This document shows, piece by piece, positions 1-6,845 of a DNA stretch of 10,638 nt. The number at the start of each line of letters is the position of its first letter. The first letter of the stretch is position 1. The DNA is from Alphaproteobacteria bacterium (GTDB lineage Bacteria; Pseudomonadota; Alphaproteobacteria; Paracaedibacterales; JAKBAR01). The DNA lies in the NCBI GenBank assembly GCA_019745755.1, contig JAIESS010000205.1, forward strand, positions 1-10,638, given 5' to 3'. Below the pieces are notes generated by a model that was given only the letters and a program-made list of their open reading frames with translations, had not been told where the DNA came from and ran no database searches. The translations under genes were made by a program, and so were the position numbers.

Positions 1-501
1 ATGAAGAGTTTTTCCTTGAGGCATCTGAATTGCACCCGTTGGATTATATTTTTTTATGGCTTCATCAAGGAGGCGTTTCGCACCGTTATAATGCGCTAAA
101 TTTTCTTTATTTTTCAAAGGGATGAGTGTCCAATGAGTGGGAATAGTTGCCCAGGATTTTTCGCTAGCGCTGATGGCAAGTTGATCGATGGCCGCCATCA
201 TGATAGGGCGTTCATCCAGCGTTGGTCCCGTGGAACGAATGCCATAGGATTTTTGAATAGTTGTTTCAATTTCTTGATTATCATAGTGGGTCGTTACACG
301 ATCCGTCTCACCATTAATAATAAGATTCCATAACGCCGCTTCATATTTAGCCGCAAGTATTTTCTCATCCACGACGCGTGCTTGCTGAACACGATCCGTT
401 AAATGCTTGATCATTTTAACAGCATTCGGTTCATTGACAGGGTAGCTCGAAAATCCTGGGGAAGCTAAAAGGCTCAAAACAAAGAAAAAAGCGTAAATCA
501 T
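1..501 (-). CDS. Secreted protein of unknown function (partial, C-terminus off the left edge)
   Basis: An open frame reads leftward from ATG at 501 to the window edge without a stop, giving 167 residues. The N-terminus (MIYAFFFVLSLLASPGFSS) is a hydrophobic signal peptide, though it lacks the usual basic residues. Cleavage is plausible around residue 18 or 19, which would send the protein to the periplasm or outside. A purine-rich AGGA lies 9 bases before the ATG. The mature part looks mainly helical, with an Arg/Lys-rich helix at about residues 28-55 (DRVQQARVVDEK) and another at about 95-115. I do not recognise the family. There is a faint, unproven resemblance in layout to secreted AroQ-type chorismate mutases (basic first helix, later Gln/Ser-containing helix), but the spacing of key residues does not fit well. 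It lies downstream of the Lon-like protease on the same strand and probably has its own promoter. The gene is well supported; its function is not. Confidence 0.72.
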   Translation of the reverse strand, partial: MIYAFFFVLSLLASPGFSSYPVNEPNAVKMIKHLTDRVQQARVVDEKILAAKYEAALWNLIINGETDRVTTHYDNQEIETTIQKSYGIRSTGPTLDERPIMMAAIDQLAISASEKSWATIPTHWTLIPLKNKENLAHYNGAKRLLDEAIKKYNPTGAIQMPQGKTLH

Positions 502-531
502 GACAATCCGTCCTAGTGTAGATGTAGATGT

Positions 532-561
532 AGTATAAGCTCTGTTAATCAATAAAGTAAA
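532..561 (-). promoter_or_regulatory. Candidate sigma-70 promoter for the secreted protein gene
   Basis: Reading the minus strand, TTTACT (556-561) and TATACT (532-537) are separated by 18 bases. They match the -35 and -10 consensus at 4 and 5 of 6 positions. Transcription would start near 525, leaving a leader of roughly 25 bases before the ATG at 501. The site sits in the 117-base AT-rich gap after the Lon-like protease stop, where I see no good terminator. This is a pattern match only. Confidence 0.4.
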
Positions 562-618
562 TAAAAATTCAGTAAACATACGGATATTAATTGAAAATTA
601 TAATGAGATATCAATTCA

Positions 619-3021
619 CTACTTCGTCAAAATTTTATGAAAATATTCTAGTTTTGCATACGATTTTGAAAAAACCCCTGTGCGTCGTGTCCCCCAAAAA
701 TAGGTTTGGATAGAGGATGATAGGCCTGTAAGAATGTCTAAGGCTTCAAACACATTGCTTACTGAATAAATATGAAAGAGTCCTTGTTCCACAGCCTCGA
801 CTACTTCATCTTTTACCGTTAAATTATCAAGATTAGATGATGGAATAATGACACCTTGATGACCGGTCAAGCCTCGTCTTCGACAAATCTCAAAAAAACC
901 TTCAATTTTATGATGAATGCCTCCAACAGCTTGAGCCATACCAAATTGATTAACAGATCCCGTAATGGCAATATCTTGGCGTAACGGCACATCAGCGAGG
1001 GAAGACAAGATAGCACAAAGCTCTGCCATGGAAGCGCTATCCCCTTCCACATCGCCGTAGTTTTGTTCAAACGTCAGAGAACAAGAAAAAGAGAGTGGGA
1101 ACTTTTGTGCAAATTGTGAGCTTAAAAAACCATCAAGAATAAAAGCTCCCTTTTGTTGAATGGGCCCCGACATATCTGTAAGGCGCTCAATATTAATCAC
1201 GCCATGCTGTCCTATATACGTGCGCGCTGAAATACGTGCGGGTAACCCAAAATCATGGTCGCCACTGCTGACGACAGTCAGTCCATTGACTTGACCAACC
1301 ACCTGGTTTTCCGTGTCAATAAGAATGGTGCCGTTTAGTATTTCGGCATAAGCACGGTCTTCTGTGCGTGAATTTCGAATGCGACGCCCTAGAAGGGTTT
1401 TGCGAATATGACTTTTTTCAATTACAGCACCCTGTTCGTCCTTTGCAAAAGCCATGGCCTCAGCAAGAACATCCCCAATAAGCTCAAAACGCCCCGAAAA
1501 TTTGCCCCGATGGGCAGCCCATCTGGCACTGCATTGGGTAAGGTAATGGATGGCTTCGGGCGTTATATGAAAGGTGTGGGTTTCTTCTGCGGTTTGCTTC
1601 ACGAGTCCACAATATGTTTGGATATTGGGTGGATTGATCTCAAGATCGGGATCAATATCGGCTTTGATTTTAAAATAAATACGAAATTCTGGGTCATTAA
1701 AGAAAAATGAATAGTACCACAAGGGCTGACCTACGACAAAAACTTGAATATCCAAAGGAATTGCCTTAGGAGCCGGTGCGTCAATAAGTGGTGAGCTCAT
1801 ATGCTCACTCCCATGTTCCTTTATGCGAATTTTTTTGTCACGAAGAACAGCTTTAAAATGTTCCCAAACATCTGGATCTGCTGCAAGGGCTTCTGCACGA
1901 AGAACAAGAATGCCGCCATTGGCTTTGTGCATTGATCCTGGGCGAATCATGGTAAAATTCGTTTCATAGGTTCCGGATTGGGAGACACGGTTTTTAATGG
2001 ACCCAAAAAGATTTTCAAACGTAGGAATAGACTCAAGGAAGACACGGGGATGTTTGTGATGCTGATTATCAATGAAAAGATTCACAGCATAGCGTTCATA
2101 ATGGTTGCTTTGTTGGCTATCTTCATCTTCTAAAAAAAGCTCAATATTATCGAGAACATCTGCTTCAAAGTCATCAATCCATCCGTTGAGGTATTTTGAG
2201 TGGTCATAACGAAATTTTTGCCACAAGGTTTTCGTGGCATTGATGGCGAGGGTTTCTTGCAAAATTTTTATTTGCTTGATGACATTACGGCTGGCGAGAC
2301 TGACGTTGAGGGTTAGACGATTGAGCTGATCTTTGATTTGAGCAATTTGGGTATCGCGCTTTTTCTTTTTAGGGTTTTTTACACTTGGTGGCCCATCGCT
2401 TACGCTTGCTCCCTTAGGGACTATGGATTTTCCGTTAAGTGGAGGCTCACCAGAGTCATCGTGATCAAGATCTTGGATGTGAAAGCCCTCTGGGCCATGA
2501 AGCACCTCAAACTGATAACGCTGAGCAAATTCTTTGACACGGTCTAAATCCTCATTGGTTTGTTGATCCAATTGCGAGCTGATCTTATCAATTTGTTTGA
2601 GATAAGAGGGGCTTGTGAAGGTCTTCTTTAAAATTGTTTCAATGTTTTTAATATGCTCCTTCATGGCCTTGTGAATTTTACAGCCCATGCCATTTGGGAG
2701 TTTAAAGGGGAGAGGTTTATGCTGTTGTTTAAAATTATTGAGATAAATCCAATCTGACGGTGATGGTAACGTTTTGATGTAATTCTCAAGATATCCCATT
2801 GTCGCTGTCATACGACCACTTCGATCTTCTCCAACAACAAAGACATGAAACCCACTGTCGCGTACCTTAAGACCAAAGGCGATGGCATCCTTTGCGCGTG
2901 CGTGGGATGACAAATCAAAAAGGGTGTATCTTTTATGGTTTTTTGACAGTATATCGGGGGCATGAAAGTCAGGTATGCCCATATTTTCAGGCTTTACGCG
3001 GTAGCTTTTCAGATCAATCAT
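619..3021 (-). CDS. Lon-like ATP-dependent protease (AAA_32 ATPase plus Lon proteolytic domain)
   Basis: This is an 800-residue cytoplasmic protease of the Lon family branch in which a divergent AAA module (AAA_32 type) precedes a C-terminal Lon protease domain, as in E. coli YcbZ. The nucleotide-binding loop is G64-E-D-R-S-G-R70-M-T72, with Arg where a classic Walker A has Lys. The Walker B region is GGILVLRAEAL (369-379), with Arg at the position usually taken by the acidic residue. From memory, both changes occur in this branch, so I do not read them as loss of function. Residues about 110-260 form a helical, probably coiled-coil, insertion. It contains a polar, lysine-rich stretch at about 180-222 (NPKKKKR). 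The Lon domain spans about 565-765 and keeps the Ser-Lys dyad: Ser662 in EGDSAS and Lys705 in VGGIHHKIEG. AGGGTG lies 8 bases before the ATG. It is transcribed divergently from rlpA. Its likely role is degradation of unfolded or specific proteins; the substrates are unknown. Confidence 0.93.
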   Translation of the reverse strand: MIDLKSYRVKPENMGIPDFHAPDILSKNHKRYTLFDLSSHARAKDAIAFGLKVRDSGFHVFVVGEDRSGRMTATMGYLENYIKTLPSPSDWIYLNNFKQQHKPLPFKLPNGMGCKIHKAMKEHIKNIETILKKTFTSPSYLKQIDKISSQLDQQTNEDLDRVKEFAQRYQFEVLHGPEGFHIQDLDHDDSGEPPLNGKSIVPKGASVSDGPPSVKNPKKKKRDTQIAQIKDQLNRLTLNVSLASRNVIKQIKILQETLAINATKTLWQKFRYDHSKYLNGWIDDFEADVLDNIELFLEDEDSQQSNHYERYAVNLFIDNQHHKHPRVFLESIPTFENLFGSIKNRVSQSGTYETNFTMIRPGSMHKANGGILVLRAEALAADPDVWEHFKAVLRDKKIRIKEHGSEHMSSPLIDAPAPKAIPLDIQVFVVGQPLWYYSFFFNDPEFRIYFKIKADIDPDLEINPPNIQTYCGLVKQTAEETHTFHITPEAIHYLTQCSARWAAHRGKFSGRFELIGDVLAEAMAFAKDEQGAVIEKSHIRKTLLGRRIRNSRTEDRAYAEILNGTILIDTENQVVGQVNGLTVVSSGDHDFGLPARISARTYIGQHGVINIERLTDMSGPIQQKGAFILDGFLSSQFAQKFPLSFSCSLTFEQNYGDVEGDSASMAELCAILSSLADVPLRQDIAITGSVNQFGMAQAVGGIHHKIEGFFEICRRRGLTGHQGVIIPSSNLDNLTVKDEVVEAVEQGLFHIYSVSNVFEALDILTGLSSSIQTYFWGTRRTGVFSKSYAKLEYFHKILTK

Positions 3022-3159
3022 GTAAAAATCACCCTATCAAAAAATCAGGATCTGTTTCTTCTACATCAAAGACTATCCTCAACATATTAATAAAGTTTTA
3101 ATAAAAATGAAATTCCTTCAATTTTTGATTGTTGATGAGACACACAGATAGAGTGACAT

Positions 3160-3179
3160 TTAAATACTATAATATTTAA
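3160..3179. promoter_or_regulatory. AT-rich palindrome holding a consensus -10 box in the lon-like/rlpA divergent spacer
   Basis: A 20-base imperfect palindrome (core TAAATACTATAATATTTA, one mismatched pair) contains a perfect TATAAT at 3168-3173 reading toward rlpA. The opposite strand reads TATAGT at the same place. No good -35 lies 16-18 bases upstream in either direction, so it may be an activator-dependent or weak promoter. If used for rlpA, the leader would be about 80 bases. Elsewhere in the 236-base spacer (3022-3257) I see no convincing promoter for the protease. Confidence 0.35.
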
Positions 3180-3219
3180 TGAACTCTCCTTTCCTTTCGT
3201 TGTATTTTTGCACCAGATT

Positions 3220-3238
3220 GATTACTCTTGGCGTAATC
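3220..3238. repeat. Short inverted repeat just upstream of rlpA
   Basis: GATTAC (3220-3225) and GTAATC (3233-3238) are perfect 6-base arms around a 7-base loop, ending 19 bases before the rlpA ATG. It could be an operator half-site pair or a small leader hairpin. No Shine-Dalgarno sequence lies between it and the start codon, so any effect on rlpA translation is speculative. Confidence 0.3.
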
Positions 3239-3257
3239 TTTTCATTCACTATTTTCC

Positions 3258-4343
3258 ATGCGCTTTTTTTTTCTTCTCCCTCTTTTACTTCTTGCTTCCT
3301 GCGCCGGTAACCGCGATATCACAAGTGGCAAGTACCCTGTCCAAGGAATTTGTCGTTCCTGCAAGCCCCATATGGTAAGGGGATCATGGTATACGCCGCA
3401 GCTCTATTATGATTATGACGAGACGGACACTGCTTCATGGTACGGCCCTAGATTTCATGGAAAGCCTGGTGCTGCGGGTCAAATTTTTGATCAAAATGGC
3501 ATCAGCGCCGCTCACAGAACACTTCCTCTACCGACAATTGTGAAGGTCACGAATTTAAGCAATGGAAAGTCTATTAATCTTGTTGTAAATGACCGTGGGC
3601 CTTATACTTACGATGGACGCATTATTGATCTGTCTATGGGGGCGGCAAAAGCCATTGGCGTTTATGCTAAGGGCACAGCCAAAGTCCGCGTACAAGCCAT
3701 TCCTGCTCAGAGCCAGGCTTTTTCTTTGCATCTTGCGAAGATTGGTAATCGTGCTGGCGCTGTCCCTGGTCGTACATGGGAAGAGGTCTATAACGAAGAT
3801 ATTGCTCCCAATCATTCAAGTGAACCGTATGAAAAGGGATCGAGCAACCATCATCCTGTGCCGGGCCTTGCATCATCTCATGCACATCATCACGGCGGTG
3901 ACCTTGAGGTTGTCCCTCTTAAACTGCCAGGAAAATCCCCTGTAAAAGCTGCTATGAATGCTATTGCGAATGGCAATCCTCTGGATGTACTCATTGCGGA
4001 ACATGCTGCACTCCCTTTACCTAAGACAATTATTGTGCCAAATGTAGCCACCCCCCTTCCAACTGCACCCGTAGCAGTACGGGCACAAAAAGCTGCAAAA
4101 CCCATGGCCACAGGGCCTTTGTATTATATTCAGCTTGCATCCTTTGTCAAAAAAGACAATGCTCTCAAGCTTTTGCAAGAGGTTGATGGCCTTGCACAGG
4201 CCGCCATTCAAGAAACAGTTGTTCCACCGGGGCAGACCTTTTATAGTGTGAAGTGTGGTCCATATCCTAGTGAAGATGCCGCGCAAATGGCCCTGACAAG
4301 CCTCGATGTCCTTGGTCATAGTCCGAGACTGATTAAGGAGTAA
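3258..4343 (+). CDS. rlpA: RlpA-type septal lipoprotein (double-psi beta-barrel plus SPOR domain)
   Basis: This is a 361-residue lipoprotein. The signal peptide ends in the lipobox LASC, giving lipidation at Cys15. The double-psi beta-barrel spans about residues 57-147 (TASWYGPRFHG, AAHRTLPLP, NDRGPY, RIIDLS). A SPOR domain spans about 286-361 (YYIQLASF to VKCGPYPSEDAA). SPOR domains bind glycan strands stripped of peptides at the septum, and Pseudomonas RlpA is a lytic transglycosylase there. His86 and Asp112 match residues reported important in that enzyme, but the family's Glu in TA(N/S)GE is Gln75 here (GAAGQIF), so activity is uncertain. Other oddities are a CxxC (Cys32, Cys35) with His38, and a histidine cluster in the linker (about 198-212). 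The ATG fits the lipoprotein signal but has no visible Shine-Dalgarno sequence. It converges on the DUF610/ctpA pair. Confidence 0.93.
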   Translation: MRFFFLLPLLLLASCAGNRDITSGKYPVQGICRSCKPHMVRGSWYTPQLYYDYDETDTASWYGPRFHGKPGAAGQIFDQNGISAAHRTLPLPTIVKVTNLSNGKSINLVVNDRGPYTYDGRIIDLSMGAAKAIGVYAKGTAKVRVQAIPAQSQAFSLHLAKIGNRAGAVPGRTWEEVYNEDIAPNHSSEPYEKGSSNHHPVPGLASSHAHHHGGDLEVVPLKLPGKSPVKAAMNAIANGNPLDVLIAEHAALPLPKTIIVPNVATPLPTAPVAVRAQKAAKPMATGPLYYIQLASFVKKDNALKLLQEVDGLAQAAIQETVVPPGQTFYSVKCGPYPSEDAAQMALTSLDVLGHSPRLIKE

Positions 4344-4350
4344 AAGGCTT

Positions 4351-4373
4351 AAAAAAGTCTACACGTAAGTAGA
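4351..4373 (-). terminator. Weak intrinsic terminator candidate for the ctpA-DUF610 unit
   Basis: On the minus strand, TCTAC and GTAGA pair around a 6-base loop, followed after one base by six Ts (4356-4351). The stem is short and contains only two G-C pairs. It lies about 55 bases beyond the stop of the DUF610 gene and just after rlpA, a sensible place for a terminator between convergent genes. Confidence 0.35.
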
Positions 4374-4376
4374 TAG

Positions 4377-4396
4377 TGAGTAGCGATCACCACTCA
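4377..4396. repeat. Imperfect 20-base palindrome in the convergent spacer
   Basis: TGAGTAGCGA and TCACCACTCA are inverted arms matching at 8 of 10 positions, with no spacer. They lie between the stops of rlpA and the DUF610 gene. The site could form a hairpin in either transcript and help ending or protecting 3' ends, but neither side carries a T-run directly after it. Confidence 0.3.
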
Positions 4397-4426
4397 ATCA
4401 TCAATAAAAATCTTCCTAATCAGGGA

Positions 4427-5332
4427 CTAAAATCCCGTAAAAACTGATTCTTTTGGCCTTTTTTCATTTAAATAATCAATGAGATAGGGAACAAGGCTTG
4501 CTGGAAGAGTAACGACCCCCTTTTGGGAGAGAACATCCTGTTTATCCAAAAAAATTGTTTCCTGAGATAAAGATTGCGTGACCCTGTGAACGAGAACATT
4601 TTGCTTTTCTGCTTCTTTTATCATGGAGTTTTCCAAAAGAAGGCGCCCTTCCACAAGAATCTTTTGCATATCCGAAACAGTTATGATGAAATCCGTCAGT
4701 GCTTTTGGATGCGTTATAGGCTCCTTTCCTGATTTCATTAAAATACCATCAAAATAAGTAATGAGACCAAAGCTTTCGAGCTCTTTTTCATTGCTAAGCT
4801 CAATTAAAATCGTATGTCCGGCTGATTTAGAAGGATGTATCCACTGATTGAGCATTTTTGCATAAGAGGAAAATGAAAGGATGACATAGCTGGGAAGCTC
4901 ACGAATAGCACGATCTGTTATGCTAGCATCCAGCCCAAGACCCGTCACAATGAGGGTCAACCCTTTAGGTGTAGGAAGACATACAAGGGAATCTTTGTCC
5001 GTAGAATTTTCATGGATAGCGCCATGTGTTGATGATGTTGGTTGTCTTTGAGGATCGTTTTTTTGTTTATCCGTTGCTGCTAGCGTAGCTAGTTCTTTGC
5101 CTTCTTTAGCAATCGTATTCTTTGCAGTTACCTCTTGATGCGTTTCTTCTGAAGTAATATTATCTTTTTGAGGGATTCTTTTATGAGCCACAATATCTTC
5201 CATATCTAATTTTAGGGGTGGTGCATTTTTAAGATGCAAGAAATAGTAAGCACCAAAGCCAAGAGCGCTGGCGAGAACAAGGGCAATCCCCGCCGCAATG
5301 ACCCCTCTTATAGATATTTTTGGTAATATCAT
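4427..5332 (-). CDS. Membrane-anchored DUF610 'divergent polysaccharide deacetylase' protein, likely catalytically altered
   Basis: The 301-residue protein has one N-terminal membrane helix (about residues 10-33), a polar Lys/Glu/Thr-rich linker (about 40-118), and a periplasmic domain from about 123 onward. Recognisable family landmarks are LIVTGLGLD (128-135), AIRELP, ILSFSSYA and GHTILIELS, matching the usual IVIDDLGLD, LP..V.LAFSPYA and GHE.LLELPM pattern. The Asp-Asp pair normally in the first motif is Thr130-Gly131 here, and later family motifs are hard to find, so I infer a diverged domain without deacetylase chemistry. In many Alphaproteobacteria this gene follows ctpA, as here, 61-64 bases downstream on the same strand. 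ATG at 5332 is preferred because AGAGG lies 6 bases before it; ATG at 5335 is only 3 bases away but remains possible. Family assignment rests mainly on the N-terminal half of the domain and on context. Confidence 0.8.
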   Translation of the reverse strand: MILPKISIRGVIAAGIALVLASALGFGAYYFLHLKNAPPLKLDMEDIVAHKRIPQKDNITSEETHQEVTAKNTIAKEGKELATLAATDKQKNDPQRQPTSSTHGAIHENSTDKDSLVCLPTPKGLTLIVTGLGLDASITDRAIRELPSYVILSFSSYAKMLNQWIHPSKSAGHTILIELSNEKELESFGLITYFDGILMKSGKEPITHPKALTDFIITVSDMQKILVEGRLLLENSMIKEAEKQNVLVHRVTQSLSQETIFLDKQDVLSQKGVVTLPASLVPYLIDYLNEKRPKESVFTGF

Positions 5333-5361
5333 CATCTACCTCTATTGTTTTTGACTGACGT

Positions 5362-5382
5362 TACTCTTTTCATCATAGAGTA
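5362..5382. repeat. Stem-loop between ctpA and the DUF610 gene
   Basis: TACTCT (5362-5367) and AGAGTA (5377-5382) are perfect 6-base arms with a 9-base loop, in the 60-odd-base gap between the two leftward genes. There is no T-run after it on the minus strand, so it looks more like an intercistronic hairpin (mRNA processing or stability) than a terminator. Confidence 0.35.
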
Positions 5383-5396
5383 GAACTGAGTCTGAT

Positions 5397-6614
5397 CTAC
5401 CACTTATTCAAAACAGCAAGCCCCTGCAGAAGGTCAAGGGCGCGTTGTTTTTGATAATCCGGTTCTATCGCTGGCGTTTTTACCTCCTTTAATGGAGATG
5501 TCATAGATCCTTGAACCATAGGCTTATTACTCTCCACAAGGATATCTGGATCAAGCCCATTGCCATGAATAATATGCCCTTCTGGTGTTGTAAAGTGTGC
5601 AATAGTGAGCTTTACAGCTCCTTTGGGGCCAAGATCAAAAATACGCTGAACGGACCCTTTGCCATAGGTTTTTTCCCCCACAAGAATGCCGCGTTTATGG
5701 TCACGCAGAGCCCCTGCAAAGACTTCACTAGCTGACGCAGATCCCTTATTAATGAGAACGACAATGGGAATATCCTTAAACATATCAGGACCCTTACTAT
5801 AAAAAGTTTTGTTAAGCCCTGTATCTTTACCAAACACATTAACAATGGCTCCCTTATCAAGAAAGAGACTCGTCACAAGTACAGCTTGGTCCAACGTGCC
5901 CCCAGGGTTATTGCGTAGATCTATGATAAGTCCCTGAAAGGTTGTACTTCCACCAAAGGTTGATCGTAGTTGCTTTGTAAGTGTTTCCGTCGCTTTTTTA
6001 ATATTATCCGCTGTTTGAGTGTTGAAGGTATGGATGCGCATATACGCAATGCGTCCCTCGAGATTGGCTTTAATGGGAATGTCTATAATGAGATCCCTCT
6101 TAACCTTAATATCCTTTAGCTCTTCGCCCTTTCGAAGAAGAGTGAGTGTAATAAATGTACCAGGCACTCCATGAACCTTTTGAAGAATTTCTATAGGTGA
6201 AAGCTTTGTCACAGACATACCATCAATAGTAATGATAAGATCGCCCCGCATGATTCCTGCCTTAAAAGCCGGACCTTCATCAAGGGGGGCAATAATTTCA
6301 ATTCCCTCTTTTGTCAGCTTAATCTCAGCGCCAATGCCACCAAATTTCCCCTCTAAAAGTTCTACCAGAGTTTTATAGTCTTTCATTGAATAATAATTCG
6401 AGAAATCATCTAGGGTATTGAGAGCTCCATTAATAGCCCCAGAAACAACTTTATCCGTATCCACGTCATTAACGTAGTTTTCGCTAACAATAGCAAGGAC
6501 ATCACGCAGCAGCCCACTCTCCCCCATGAGAAGCTGCGATGCAGGGCTCTCTTCCCTCTGGCACCCCGTGAGGATAAGGAGAAGGGCTATGTTGAGAATG
6601 GACGATAAGCTCAT
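5397..6614 (-). CDS. ctpA: S41-family carboxy-terminal processing protease, lipoprotein form
   Basis: This is a 405-residue periplasmic serine protease of the CtpA/Tsp family. A short signal peptide ends in LTGC, so lipidation at Cys18 is predicted. A PDZ domain spans about residues 85-170 (FGGIGAEI, APLDEGPAFKAGI, GDLIITIDG). The protease core follows (YMRIHTF, LIIDLRNNPGG at 229-239, SASASEVF). By alignment with E. coli Tsp (Ser430, Asp441, Lys455), the Ser-Lys dyad is Ser294 and Lys319 with the same spacing of 25, and Asp305 matches Asp441. The C-terminus (YQKQRALDLLQG) is typical of alphaproteobacterial CtpA. Such proteases trim envelope proteins, often peptidoglycan hydrolases or their regulators. 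The ATG at 6614 directly precedes the signal peptide, although the Shine-Dalgarno sequence is weak. The envC-like M23 peptidase gene often found just upstream in relatives is absent here. Confidence 0.94.
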   Translation of the reverse strand: MSLSSILNIALLLILTGCQREESPASQLLMGESGLLRDVLAIVSENYVNDVDTDKVVSGAINGALNTLDDFSNYYSMKDYKTLVELLEGKFGGIGAEIKLTKEGIEIIAPLDEGPAFKAGIMRGDLIITIDGMSVTKLSPIEILQKVHGVPGTFITLTLLRKGEELKDIKVKRDLIIDIPIKANLEGRIAYMRIHTFNTQTADNIKKATETLTKQLRSTFGGSTTFQGLIIDLRNNPGGTLDQAVLVTSLFLDKGAIVNVFGKDTGLNKTFYSKGPDMFKDIPIVVLINKGSASASEVFAGALRDHKRGILVGEKTYGKGSVQRIFDLGPKGAVKLTIAHFTTPEGHIIHGNGLDPDILVESNKPMVQGSMTSPLKEVKTPAIEPDYQKQRALDLLQGLAVLNKW

Positions 6615-6652
6615 TTCATTGATGAATATGCATATATGTCTAGATGCTGTTC

Positions 6653-6658
6653 ATTATA
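6653..6658 (-). promoter_or_regulatory. Consensus -10 box upstream of ctpA
   Basis: The minus strand reads TATAAT at 6658-6653, about 40 bases before the ctpA ATG. The hexamer 17 bases upstream (CTCATA) matches the -35 consensus at only 3 of 6 positions. Transcription would start near 6646. The rest of the 231-base divergent spacer (6615-6845) shows no clear promoter toward the esterase gene and no RNA gene that I can recognise. Confidence 0.4.
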
Positions 6659-6845
6659 ATCTATATTCAGTCTTTTATGAGCATAAAAAATACGTAAAAA
6701 GTGATGAAAGGAGATCGTAATAAAAGATGCGAAAGAAAGGGTGTTTTCTATCTCCTTTTCCTGAACTTTCACACCTTTTAGCAGTTGTGAAGACGAGAAA
6801 GACAAGGTAGTCTTAAGAATATCGTCCTTGTAATACTATTTTTTG

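Noticed and set aside
518..535. Three tandem copies of a GATGTA-like hexamer upstream of the left-edge gene
   Set aside because: It is a very short low-complexity run inside the promoter leader, with no further copies, so it is not evidence of a repeat family or array.
589..616. Inverted arms AATTGA/TCAATT just after the Lon-like protease stop, as a possible terminator
   Set aside because: The stem is almost all A-T with a 16-base loop, so it is too weak to support a terminator call.
3015..3257. Possible heat-shock (sigma-32) promoter for the Lon-like protease
   Set aside because: I could not find a CTTG-type -35 with a CCCAT-type -10 at suitable spacing on the minus strand.
6611..6805. A 64-codon minus-strand frame upstream of ctpA whose stop overlaps the ctpA start (ATGA)
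   Set aside because: It lies in an AT-rich divergent spacer, covers the ctpA -10 candidate, and has no ribosome-binding site or recognisable sequence. The overlap is probably chance.
6727..6810. A 27-codon plus-strand small frame (start MRKKGCFLSP) with AAGGAG upstream
   Set aside because: The AAGGAG is 13 bases from the start, too far, and the peptide has no recognisable character. Not enough to call a gene.
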